Positions 1 to 5,104 of a stretch of DNA of 5,760 nucleotides are shown here, one piece after another. Numbering within the stretch: the stretch's first letter is position 1; the number at the start of each line of letters is the position of its first letter. The position numbers and the translations under genes are program-made. The DNA comes from Anaerolineae bacterium. Its GTDB lineage: Bacteria > Chloroflexota > Anaerolineae > Aggregatilineales > Phototrophicaceae. The stretch covers positions 1-5,760 of the forward strand of contig JADLHH010000131.1 of NCBI GenBank assembly GCA_020848855.1, written 5' to 3'. The notes beneath the pieces were generated by a model. That model saw nothing but the letters and a program-made list of their open reading frames with translations, was not told the DNA's origin and ran no database searches.

Positions 1-125
1 ATCCAGCCCGGTAACAGGCGGACAAACGAACTTTTCACCGCTTCTCTTCTTGTTCGGCTGGCTTCCGCCGCGCGGGCTTGCGCCGCTGCCGTGCGTTTGC
101 GATAGGTCTTGGTCTGTACAGCCAT
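1..125 (-). CDS. N-terminal fragment of an unrecognised protein, cut by the window edge
   Basis: An ATG at 125-123 on the minus strand opens a frame with 41 complete codons and no stop, leaving the window at base 1. The visible N-terminus starts MAVQTKTYRKRT, continues with an Ala/Arg-rich stretch, and ends with FVRLLPGW. It is strongly basic (many Arg and Lys, few acidic residues), which would suit a nucleic-acid-binding or disordered tail; this is inference. A purine-rich GGGATAGAG directly before the ATG gives a plausible ribosome site. A strong promoter on the same strand lies about 115 nt upstream (246-273), which supports a real gene starting here. I do not recognise the family, and too little is visible to assign a function. 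It could still be a chance open frame. Confidence 0.5.
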   Translation of the reverse strand, partial: MAVQTKTYRKRTAAAQARAAEASRTRREAVKSSFVRLLPGW

Positions 126-151
126 CTCTATCCCGCAGACTAGTTTACACC

Positions 152-165
152 GTGCGATATCTCAC
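152..165. promoter_or_regulatory. 14-bp near-perfect palindrome upstream of the left-edge gene
   Basis: The sequence GTGcGATATCtCAC reads almost the same on both strands; only one symmetric pair (155/162) breaks the dyad. It has no loop, so a DNA-binding site is more likely than an RNA hairpin. It lies 27 nt upstream of the start of the left-edge gene, inside the leader predicted from the promoter at 246-273. A dimeric regulator acting as a roadblock there is possible but is only inference. Confidence 0.25.
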
Positions 166-245
166 AGAGAGTACGAAACTTGTTACTTGCTCAACGGAAT
201 GACGCCTTTGAAAGCCCCAGTCCACTGCCGCAGCCGGAGATTCAC

Positions 246-273
246 ATTATAGCACGTATGTTCTAGTTTTCAA
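246..273 (-). promoter_or_regulatory. Strong sigma-70-type promoter with extended -10
   Basis: On the minus strand TTGAAA (273-268, 5 of 6 to TTGACA) is followed by a 16-nt spacer and TATAAT (251-246, 6 of 6). TGC comes directly before the -10, giving a perfect extended -10. It is the best promoter match in the window. Transcription would start near 239 and run left to the gene starting at 125, with a leader of about 114 nt. The spacer and -35 overlap the inverted repeats at 258-300, so repression by a dimeric protein is a reasonable guess. The leader could also be a small RNA, but I recognise no riboswitch class in it. Confidence 0.6.
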
Positions 274-300
274 GACACATATGTCTACTTTTTAGAACAT
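258..300. repeat. Nested inverted repeats overlapping the minus-strand promoter, candidate operator
   Basis: Outer arms ATGTTCTA (258-265) and TAGAACAT (293-300) are perfect reverse complements, 27 nt apart. Inside them AGACA (273-277) pairs with TGTCT (282-286), and ACATATGT (277-284) is a perfect palindrome. The three dyads are centred within 2 nt of each other. The left outer arm lies between the -35 and -10 of the promoter, and the right arm lies upstream of the -35. This layout resembles an operator with two half-sites plus a central site. As RNA it would form only a weak hairpin, and no T-run follows that would suggest a terminator of the topoisomerase gene. Confidence 0.45.
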
Positions 301-368
301 GCCGCCAGCTTTTTGTTGCGGAAACTATTGGATGACCCGGTGAAATGCGGTAGGTTTTTGTGGGGGTG

Positions 369-1406
369 TTACGAAGCCTTAAGCAGCCGCAGCACGGCGG
401 CTTCTTCGGGGTTCAGGTCGCCTTTGGCGGAATGCTTCAGCAGATACTGCGCCAGGTCGCCGCGCAGGTAACAGTCGATCACGGCGGGGTGAATGTAGTA
501 CTTGCGGCAGACGGCGGGCGTGTTTCCCAACTGGTTCGCCACCTGCTTGATCATCGCGGTGACGTTTTTGAGCGCCTGCGCTTCGTCGTCGCACGGATCG
601 AAGTCTTCCAGCGCGAGCAGCGCCAGCGTTGTGCCGCCCCACGTGCGAAAATCCTTCGCCGTGAAGTCCGCCCCGCTGATCTGCCGGATGTAGTCGTTCA
701 CGTCCGACGACGTGATCGCGTGGTGGCTGCCATCGTCGTCGTAATACTGAAACAGGTGCTGCCCCGGCACGTCCTGCGAGCGCTTGATGATCTGCGCCAG
801 CCGCCTGTCCTTCAGGTCGATGGCTTGTTCCTTGCCGCTCTTGCCCTGGAACTCGAAATGTACCGTCGAGCCGGCGATATCGACGTGTTTATCGTGCAGC
901 GTCGTCAAGCCGTATGATCGGTTCTGCCGCTCATATTCGGCGTTGCCGACGCGAATGAACGTCGCGCCCATAATCTGCACGACCGCCGCCAGCACTTTTT
1001 CGCGCGGCAGCCCGGGACGGGCTAAATCCGCCTGAACACGCTGGCGGGTCGTCGGCAGCGCTTCGCCAAACGCGATCATCCGGTCGAATTTCGTCCGGTC
1101 GCGCGCGGCGCGCCAGCGCTCATGGTAACGGTACTGCTTGCGCCCTTTCGCGTCGTATCCGGTCGCCTGAATGTGCCCATCGGCGTCGGCGCAAATCCAC
1201 ACGTCCGTCCACGCCGGCGGTATCACCAGCGCCTTGATCCGTTCCAGCATCTCCCGGTCGCGGATGCGCTCGCCGTCCGCGTCCCGGTAAACGAATCCCC
1301 GCCCCGACCGCGACCGCGAGATGCCGGGTTCGTCGTCGTTAACGTAGCGCAGCGCGGCAGAACGCGCTGCCGCTTTCGGGGTAAGCGGTTTTCGTGTCTT
1401 CACCAT
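369..1406 (-). CDS. DNA topoisomerase IB (poxvirus-like, bacterial type)
   Basis: The 345-residue enzyme relaxes supercoiled DNA by nicking one strand through a 3'-phosphotyrosyl link, without ATP. The N-terminal domain (about 20-95) carries IPPAWTDVWIC (62-72) and GHIQATGYDAKGRKQYRYH (77-95), hallmarks of bacterial TopIB. The catalytic domain carries FIRVGNAEYERQNRSYGL (150-167), GKSGK (188-192), DFRTWGGT (252-259) and LGNTPAVCRKYYIHP (293-307). The catalytic set is Arg152, Lys189, Arg254, Asn295 and Tyr304. Its spacing equals that known for the Deinococcus radiodurans enzyme (R137, K174, R239, N280, Y289), and length is also near that enzyme's. The ATG at 1406 was chosen because the family starts near here, GAGAG precedes it, and the only longer start is a TTG at 1451 inside a likely -35 box. 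Stop is TAA. It follows the MFS gene by 84 nt on the same strand. One oddity is the Tyr-Tyr pair at the active site, where Ser or Cys usually precedes the catalytic Tyr. Confidence 0.95.
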   Translation of the reverse strand: MVKTRKPLTPKAAARSAALRYVNDDEPGISRSRSGRGFVYRDADGERIRDREMLERIKALVIPPAWTDVWICADADGHIQATGYDAKGRKQYRYHERWRAARDRTKFDRMIAFGEALPTTRQRVQADLARPGLPREKVLAAVVQIMGATFIRVGNAEYERQNRSYGLTTLHDKHVDIAGSTVHFEFQGKSGKEQAIDLKDRRLAQIIKRSQDVPGQHLFQYYDDDGSHHAITSSDVNDYIRQISGADFTAKDFRTWGGTTLALLALEDFDPCDDEAQALKNVTAMIKQVANQLGNTPAVCRKYYIHPAVIDCYLRGDLAQYLLKHSAKGDLNPEEAAVLRLLKAS

Positions 1407-1422
1407 GATCCGTCTCTCGATG

Positions 1423-1451
1423 ATTGGACTTAATTCTATTCGTAATATCAA
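1423..1451 (-). promoter_or_regulatory. Candidate promoter of the topoisomerase IB gene
   Basis: In the 84-nt gap before the topoisomerase, the minus strand has TTGATA (1451-1446, 5 of 6 to the -35 consensus), a 17-nt spacer and TCCAAT (1428-1423, 4 of 6 to the -10). A better -10 lookalike, TAGAAT, lies at 1438-1433 but has no fitting -35. The gap is clearly more AT-rich than the flanking genes. Either -10 would leave a short leader before the ATG at 1406. The topoisomerase may therefore be transcribed on its own as well as by read-through from the MFS gene. Confidence 0.3.
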
Positions 1452-1490
1452 GAGCCGGCGTTAAAACGAGATGAGAGTCATCGCCCGGCG

Positions 1491-2756
1491 TCACTTATGC
1501 ACGAAGCGCAGCACCACGAACAGCGCGCACAGCGCCATCGTCAGCGACACGACGAACAGCGCCTCGCAGCCCAATCGCTGCACGACCGTCCCGGCGATAA
1601 ACGGCGCGGTCAGCGAGATCACCGCCGCCACCGTGTTGAACAGCCCGGCGTAGACCGGGCGCTGGTCGGCGTCGGCGTGGGTGACGACCCAGTTCTGATA
1701 GCTGAAGCCGAGGTTGCTCAGGGCAAGCCCGGACATCAGAAAGCCGAAGTACAGCGGCAGTGGTCCGACGCCCCCGGCGATCAACGCGCTGATCGGCAGC
1801 AGCGCCCCGCCCGCCAGCGCCAGCCGCATGAACAGCAGGTTGCTGCGCGCGCCCAGCCAGGCGTACACCAGCGCCCCGCCCACGCTGCCAATAGTCTGCA
1901 TGACCAGCAGCGTCGGCACGGCGACGCTGCTCGCCTCGCCTAACTGCACGGTCACAAAGCCGATGTAGAACGGACTCGCCATCGCAAACAGCGTGGTCAG
2001 CATCCGGGCGATCAGCACCGAGCGAAACGGGACATCCGTCCGCAGCACCCGCCCCAGTTGTGGCAGAAATTCCCCCATCGACGGGATTTTCTCGACGCGC
2101 CTGCCGCCGGGCAGCTCGTGAATGAACAGCGTCGGAATGATCGACAGCGCGAACAGGACGCCGGCTGCCCCGAACAGCAGCGCGTAATTGTTGGGGAATT
2201 CCGGGCCGCCGCTGCCCAGAATCACGCCGATCACCGGCGCGACGCCGAGCATGATCACGCCCACGCTGGCGTTCATCCAGCCGAACATGCGGGCGCGCCA
2301 GCGCTCGTTCAGGCTCGTGCCGCTCAGGTCTGCCCAGGGCACGCCGACGATGCCGTCGCCGACTGCGGCGATGCCGTAGCAGATCAGGAATGCGAACAGG
2401 ATCGCCCCGATCTGTTCTCTGCCGAGCAGCACCGTGATTCCGGCGAAGATCAGGATCACGAAGCGCACCGGGATGTTCGGTCCGACGAACCACCACTTCT
2501 TGCGTTCGAAACGGACGATGTATCGGGCGATGAACAACTGCGGCAGCGTCCAGCCCACGTCGAACAGGCTGCCGGACAGCCCGATCAGGATTTCCGAGTC
2601 GGTCAGGTGGCGCACGAAATCGGGGATGATCGTCGTCGAGCCGATGAGGTTCATCGCCAGCATGAACAGGATGCCATCGGTCAGGAAGAAAACGAAATTG
2701 CGGCGGTAGATGCGCTCGCGCTCCGTCTGCCCTATCGCCGGGGTTGCCTCAACCAT
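1491..2756 (-). CDS. Major facilitator superfamily (MFS) transporter, substrate unknown
   Basis: This is an integral inner-membrane carrier of 421 residues, a usual MFS length. Twelve hydrophobic segments can be counted, near residues 20-40, 53-77, 95-111, 116-139, 159-181, 190-211, 244-269, 278-300, 305-328, 333-353, 368-390 and 397-417. A polar central loop (about 215-243, with GGRRVEKIPSMGEF) separates the two six-helix halves, as expected for MFS. The loop between helices 2 and 3 has ARYIVRFERKKWW, a variant of the basic MFS loop 2-3 signature. The substrate cannot be read from the sequence; drug or metabolite efflux is only a guess. The ATG at 2756 is preferred because GGTGA sits 5 nt before it; a GTG at 2765 would add three residues. 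The gene lies between an adenosyltransferase gene (106 nt upstream) and a topoisomerase gene (84 nt downstream), which gives no clear functional link. Confidence 0.85.
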   Translation of the reverse strand: MVEATPAIGQTERERIYRRNFVFFLTDGILFMLAMNLIGSTTIIPDFVRHLTDSEILIGLSGSLFDVGWTLPQLFIARYIVRFERKKWWFVGPNIPVRFVILIFAGITVLLGREQIGAILFAFLICYGIAAVGDGIVGVPWADLSGTSLNERWRARMFGWMNASVGVIMLGVAPVIGVILGSGGPEFPNNYALLFGAAGVLFALSIIPTLFIHELPGGRRVEKIPSMGEFLPQLGRVLRTDVPFRSVLIARMLTTLFAMASPFYIGFVTVQLGEASSVAVPTLLVMQTIGSVGGALVYAWLGARSNLLFMRLALAGGALLPISALIAGGVGPLPLYFGFLMSGLALSNLGFSYQNWVVTHADADQRPVYAGLFNTVAAVISLTAPFIAGTVVQRLGCEALFVVSLTMALCALFVVLRFVHK

Positions 2757-2761
2757 GTTTT

Positions 2762-2766
2762 TCACC
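2762..2766 (-). promoter_or_regulatory. Ribosome binding site that decides the MFS start
   Basis: On the minus strand GGTGA lies 5 nt before the ATG at 2756. It is a perfect match to the 3' part of the AGGAGGTGA Shine-Dalgarno complement. The alternative GTG start (2765-2763) lies inside this motif, and no comparable motif precedes it, so the ATG is the better start. Confidence 0.5.
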
Positions 2767-2770
2767 GCAG

Positions 2771-2786
2771 TGACGCTGTCGCGTCA
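2771..2786. repeat. Small hairpin (6-bp stem, 4-nt loop) in the MFS leader
   Basis: TGACGC (2771-2776) and GCGTCA (2781-2786) are perfect reverse complements around TGTC. The hairpin lies 14 nt upstream of the MFS start and about 5 nt from its ribosome site, so as RNA it could affect access to that site. Its role is unknown. A weaker pair, CAGG (2805-2808) and CCTG (2814-2817), lies between this hairpin and the one at 2821-2842. Confidence 0.3.
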
Positions 2787-2820
2787 GGATACGTCTTTCA
2801 GGCGCAGGTATTTCCTGTAG

Positions 2821-2842
2821 GGGCAGACCCGTGTGTCTGCCC
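2821..2842. repeat. Short palindromic element, possibly a dispersed genomic repeat
   Basis: GGGCAGAC (2821-2828) and GTCTGCCC (2835-2842) are perfect 8-bp arms around a 6-nt loop, preceded by TGTAG. The element starts 20 nt beyond the stop codon of the adenosyltransferase on the minus strand. It could stabilise or end that transcript, although no T-run follows. The look of the sequence (TGTAGGGGC followed by a palindrome) is that of REP-like repeats scattered between genes in many GC-rich genomes. That is my impression from memory; only one copy is in this window. Confidence 0.45.
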
Positions 2843-2862
2843 AAATCTCGTCAAATCGTCCG

Positions 2863-3411
2863 CTAGGGCAGAATCGCCCATTGCTCTTCGGAGATGCCCG
2901 CCTGCATATTCTCCCAGCGCGCCAGCGTGAACAGGTAGTCCGACAGGCGGTTAAGGTACGGCAGCGCATGTTCGCCGACCGCCTCGTCTGCTTGCAGCGC
3001 CGCCACCAGCCGCTCGGCGCGGCGGCAGACGGTGCGGGCGATGTGCAGCGTCGCCCCGACCGGCGACCCGCCCGGCAGGATGAAGTAGGTCAGCGCCGGC
3101 AGTTCCGTCATCATCCGGTCAATCGACTCTTCCAGCCAGCGGATCGAATCGGCGTCCATGCGGACGACGTGCTGCGTTTTCGCGTCCATCGGCGTGGCGA
3201 GGTCGGCGCCGAGGTTGAACAACTGGTGCTGGATGCGCGCCAGCGCGGCGTCGCTCGGCGCGGACGGCTGGTGCGCGCGCGCCAGCCCCAGCACCGAGTT
3301 CAATTCATCGACCGTGCCGTAGCTTTCGACGCGCAGATGATGCTTGGGGACGCGCCCCCCCGAAAACAGGCTGGTCGTGCCGTGATCCCCCGTGCGGGTG
3401 TAAATTTTCAT
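2863..3411 (-). CDS. ATP:cob(I)alamin adenosyltransferase, PduO type
   Basis: This 182-residue soluble enzyme transfers the adenosyl group of ATP to cob(I)alamin, giving adenosylcobalamin, the cofactor of B12-dependent mutases, dehydratases and class II ribonucleotide reductase. Family motifs in order are TRTGDHGTT (5-13, N-terminal ATP-binding motif), RVESYGTVDELNS (27-39), FILPGG (110-115), ARTVCRRAER (125-134, with the conserved arginines and glutamate of the ATP site) and YLNRLSDYLF (152-161). All are intact and the length is typical of the family. The ATG at 3411 is chosen because family members begin MKIYTRTGD at this point; an in-frame ATG at 3456 lacks a ribosome site and would leave almost no leader. 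Stop is TAG. The gene is divergent from the GNAT-like operon. No other cobalamin gene is nearby and I saw no B12 riboswitch in its short leader. Confidence 0.93.
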   Translation of the reverse strand: MKIYTRTGDHGTTSLFSGGRVPKHHLRVESYGTVDELNSVLGLARAHQPSAPSDAALARIQHQLFNLGADLATPMDAKTQHVVRMDADSIRWLEESIDRMMTELPALTYFILPGGSPVGATLHIARTVCRRAERLVAALQADEAVGEHALPYLNRLSDYLFTLARWENMQAGISEEQWAILP

Positions 3412-3462
3412 GGTTTTCACGCAATCCCATAGGCGGCAAAGTGCCCATTCCAGCATAATCGG

Positions 3463-3474
3463 CTATAATTCTAG
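3463..3474. promoter_or_regulatory. Overlapping divergent -10 elements (bidirectional promoter)
   Basis: The near-palindrome CTATAATTCTAG contains TATAAT on the plus strand (3464-3469) and TAGAAT on the minus strand (3473-3468). The two overlap by 2 bp. The plus element would start transcription near 3476, 38 nt before the GNAT-like gene. The minus element would start near 3461, 50 nt before the adenosyltransferase ATG. Neither has a good -35 box: GTGCCC (3441-3446) on plus and TTTAAT (3496-3491) on minus, each at a 17-nt spacing. Symmetric -10 regions that fire both ways are known in bacteria. The two directions may compete or be controlled together. Confidence 0.45.
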
Positions 3475-3476
3475 GC

Positions 3477-3498
3477 GATTTAATGAAATTATTAAATC
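3477..3498. promoter_or_regulatory. Candidate operator: perfect 8-bp inverted repeat
   Basis: GATTTAAT (3477-3484) and ATTAAATC (3491-3498) are perfect reverse complements separated by 6 nt, a 22-bp dyad in a very AT-rich stretch. It begins at the predicted start of the plus transcript and covers the -35 position of the minus promoter, so one bound dimer could block both. The size is typical of helix-turn-helix dimer sites. An AT-rich hairpin in the plus leader is the alternative, though such a stem would be weak. No regulator gene is in the window. Confidence 0.45.
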
Positions 3499-3513
3499 CA
3501 CTGGGGGGATTTC

Positions 3514-4386
3514 ATGGATGACTCAGCGGTCAGGGAAAACCGACAGATTCTGCGACGTGTTCAGGATCATCTGTTTCAGGCGCACATCGCCCTGGGAGTC
3601 ACCCACGAGTCGGTTGGCTTTGTCGACGTGATTTACCATCATGCCAACAGCGTCCCCGACCTGAACTACGTCACGCCGCGCCGCAACACCGCCTGGGTTT
3701 CCGGCAAGTTCGTGCAGCAGGGGCTGGAACGCCTGCGTGCGCTCAGCCGCACGCCGCGCGTCCAGTATATCGAAGGGCTGTACCCGCCCCAGTTCGCCAA
3801 AACCGTCGGCGACCTCGGCTTGGAGCCGGAACGCCGGACGACCATCATGGCGTACACGCTCGACGACCCCAGCAGGAAGCTGCCGCGCACGTCGTCGCCC
3901 GCCGGAATCCGCGTCGAAACCCCCACCGACCAGCGCGGTGACAAGCTGTGGCGCAGCCTGTGGGGCGATTCCAGCTTCGACGTGCAGACGCTCGGCGTCG
4001 AGCCGCTGGAAGTGAGCGGCGGCGCGAACGAAGACGAATCGATTGATGTGCTGATGCGCCGCGACGACGCCCCGATTGGCATCGCCCGCGTGAGCATCCA
4101 GACGTCGAGCCTGAGCGCGCACATCGTCGCGCTGGCGCTGCTCCACACCGAACGCACCCAGCGCCTGACCAGGCTCCTGCTCACGTCGGCGATGCGCGCG
4201 GCAATCAAGCAGGGCAGTACCTTGATCTTCGCGCCCGGCGAAACCGAAGACGACCGCGCCCTCGCCCAGAAGCTCGGCTTCACCGAAGTGGGCGCGACGG
4301 TCAGCTACGCGGCGCGTTCCGAAAGCCGCGATGAGGGGCAGGGGAATGACGGCTTTCTGCAGCCTGTACTTGCCCGACGCCGCTGA
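3514..4386 (+). CDS. GNAT-like (acetyltransferase-fold) protein, possibly a degenerate tandem GNAT
   Basis: The 290-residue protein shows no signal peptide or membrane segment. The C-terminal half (about 186-266) reads as a GNAT core: APIGIARVSIQ (186-196, beta strand), a strand near 203-210, a helix with RLTRLLLTSAMRAAIKQG (217-234), then LIFAPGETEDDRALAQKLGFTEVG (from 237), where the KLGF-x-x-x-G ending is typical. The Q/R-x-x-G-x-G/A acetyl-CoA loop is not preserved: the matching stretch, about 212-221, reads TERTQRLTRL without glycines. The N-terminal half (about 55-115, with VQYIEGLYPPQFA, a GLEP turn and TIMAY) resembles half of a second GNAT domain. Tandem or pseudo-GNAT is therefore my reading; activity is doubtful. 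The ATG at 3514 has a GGGGGGA site 5 nt before it. The stop lies 41 nt inside the next gene, which implies coupled translation in a three-gene operon. Confidence 0.6.
   Translation: MDDSAVRENRQILRRVQDHLFQAHIALGVTHESVGFVDVIYHHANSVPDLNYVTPRRNTAWVSGKFVQQGLERLRALSRTPRVQYIEGLYPPQFAKTVGDLGLEPERRTTIMAYTLDDPSRKLPRTSSPAGIRVETPTDQRGDKLWRSLWGDSSFDVQTLGVEPLEVSGGANEDESIDVLMRRDDAPIGIARVSIQTSSLSAHIVALALLHTERTQRLTRLLLTSAMRAAIKQGSTLIFAPGETEDDRALAQKLGFTEVGATVSYAARSESRDEGQGNDGFLQPVLARRR
4333..4338 (+). promoter_or_regulatory. Ribosome binding site inside the GNAT-like gene, sets the next start
   Basis: GAGGGG lies 7 nt before the ATG at 4346 and within the coding region of the upstream gene. The earlier in-frame ATG at 4331 has no such motif before it. 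This favours the 4346 start and suggests re-initiation by ribosomes finishing the GNAT-like gene. Confidence 0.5.
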
Positions 4387-5104
4387 AATCGCCAGACCCA
4401 TCCGGGCGGCGCTGGCGGCGCTCGGCTACGAGTTCTTCGATCCGTTCGGGTTAATCCCCGGCAAAGCCTATCCGCAGGCGGTTCGCCTGTTCGTCGCCCC
4501 CGCGCGCGGCGGCTGGACGCGCGTCCTCGGCGCGCCCGACCCCGCGCTGCTGCCCTCCCTTTCGCAGACCGCGCCCTGCCTGCTGGTCGAACTCGACGGC
4601 GCGAACGCCCGCATCGAAGCCTACGCCGGCGGCGCGCCGGCATCGCCCGAAGCTGCCTTCGCTGCGTACCTGCGCTCACCGGATTGTCTGGATAAAGAAC
4701 CGGTTGCGACCGCCACCCGCCCGGCGCTCGGCGGCGTGGCGCTCGACGCTCTGCCCGACGACGTGCGCGCGCTGGCGAAAACTGTCGATCTCAAACAGGC
4801 GGAATCGATGTTCGCCCGGCTGAGCGGCAGTCTGGCAGCGAAAACCGGCGGCGACTCCGGCGACCTGCTGCGCCAGCCCGAATGGGACAGCGCGGGCGGT
4901 CGCACAATCCGCGCGCTGCTCACCTGCCTGAGCATCCCCGGCTGGCAGACGCCGGATTTCGTCACGCTGCGCGACGCCTACGCCCTGCACAAACGCCGCC
5001 AGCGCAGCCCCAACGCTACCCTCTACCCCGGCGACGCCGAAGCGCTGGCAGCCGTCCCCGACGCGCTGGCGTACACGCCGATCTACGCAGGCAAAGCCAA
5101 ATGA
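4346..5104 (+). CDS. Unrecognised 252-residue protein in the GNAT-like/methyltransferase operon
   Basis: I do not recognise this family. The protein is soluble in appearance, with no signal peptide or membrane helix. The N-terminal part (about 1-95) looks like an alternating alpha/beta domain: FCSLYLP, an Ala-rich helix (about 13-26), YEFFDPFGLIPGK (28-40), then a strand VRLFVAPARGGWTRVLG (46-62) and LLVELDGANARIEAYAGG (79-96). A linker rich in Pro and Ala follows. The C-terminal part (about 135-252) is mostly helical, with a Trp-containing segment LSIPGWQTPDFVTLRDAY (195-212) and a basic KRRQR (216-220). Coding is supported by overlaps at both ends: 41 nt with the upstream gene and ATGA with the downstream one. 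Codon use matches its neighbours. The conserved gene packing suggests a role shared with the acetyltransferase-like protein or the methyltransferase, but no function can be assigned. Confidence 0.75.
   Translation: MTAFCSLYLPDAAEIARPIRAALAALGYEFFDPFGLIPGKAYPQAVRLFVAPARGGWTRVLGAPDPALLPSLSQTAPCLLVELDGANARIEAYAGGAPASPEAAFAAYLRSPDCLDKEPVATATRPALGGVALDALPDDVRALAKTVDLKQAESMFARLSGSLAAKTGGDSGDLLRQPEWDSAGGRTIRALLTCLSIPGWQTPDFVTLRDAYALHKRRQRSPNATLYPGDAEALAAVPDALAYTPIYAGKAK

Noticed and set aside
172..181. Ten-base match TACGAAACTT shared with 5713-5722
   Set aside because: Matches of this length are expected by chance in a window of this size, and the flanks do not match.
302..321. CCGCCA...TTGCGG hairpin as terminator of the topoisomerase gene
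   Set aside because: Only four contiguous base pairs form, and the T-run lies in the loop on the wrong strand.
1407..1451. TTG start adding 15 residues to the topoisomerase
   Set aside because: The ATG at 1406 has a purine-rich site, the added residues match no family sequence, and the TTG lies in a probable -35 box.
1454..1489. Loose GC-rich inverted repeat after the MFS stop (GCCGGCG with CGCCCGGCG) as a terminator
   Set aside because: The stem has a bulge and a long loop, and no T-run follows on the minus strand.
1495..2496. A second minus-strand frame inside the MFS gene, 333 codons
   Set aside because: Arg-rich out-of-phase shadow; the MFS frame explains the region fully.
2849..2854. 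Minus-strand TTGACG as a -35 box for the MFS gene
   Set aside because: No acceptable -10 is found 16 to 18 nt downstream; the GGGCAGAC palindrome occupies that place.
2058..2930. A 290-codon plus-strand open frame across the MFS gene
   Set aside because: It is the reverse shadow of twelve clear membrane helices, with a His/Asp/Gln/Arg-rich translation, and it runs into the neighbouring intergenic region without a sensible start.
3412..3456. ATG at 3456 adding 15 residues to the adenosyltransferase
   Set aside because: No ribosome site precedes it, the family begins at the MKIYTRTGD position, and the predicted transcript would start almost at that ATG.
3523..4401. A 292-codon open frame on the minus strand, antisense to the GNAT-like gene and slightly longer
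   Set aside because: Its translation is a run of Arg, Ala, Gly and Gln typical of GC-rich shadow frames and shows no family motif. The plus frame has a good ribosome site, operon overlap and GNAT-like features.
4882..5100. Upstream extension of the methyltransferase by 73 codons
   Set aside because: The extension lies out of phase within the preceding gene, is Arg/Pro-rich, and family members begin near the ATG at 5101, which also forms an ATGA overlap.
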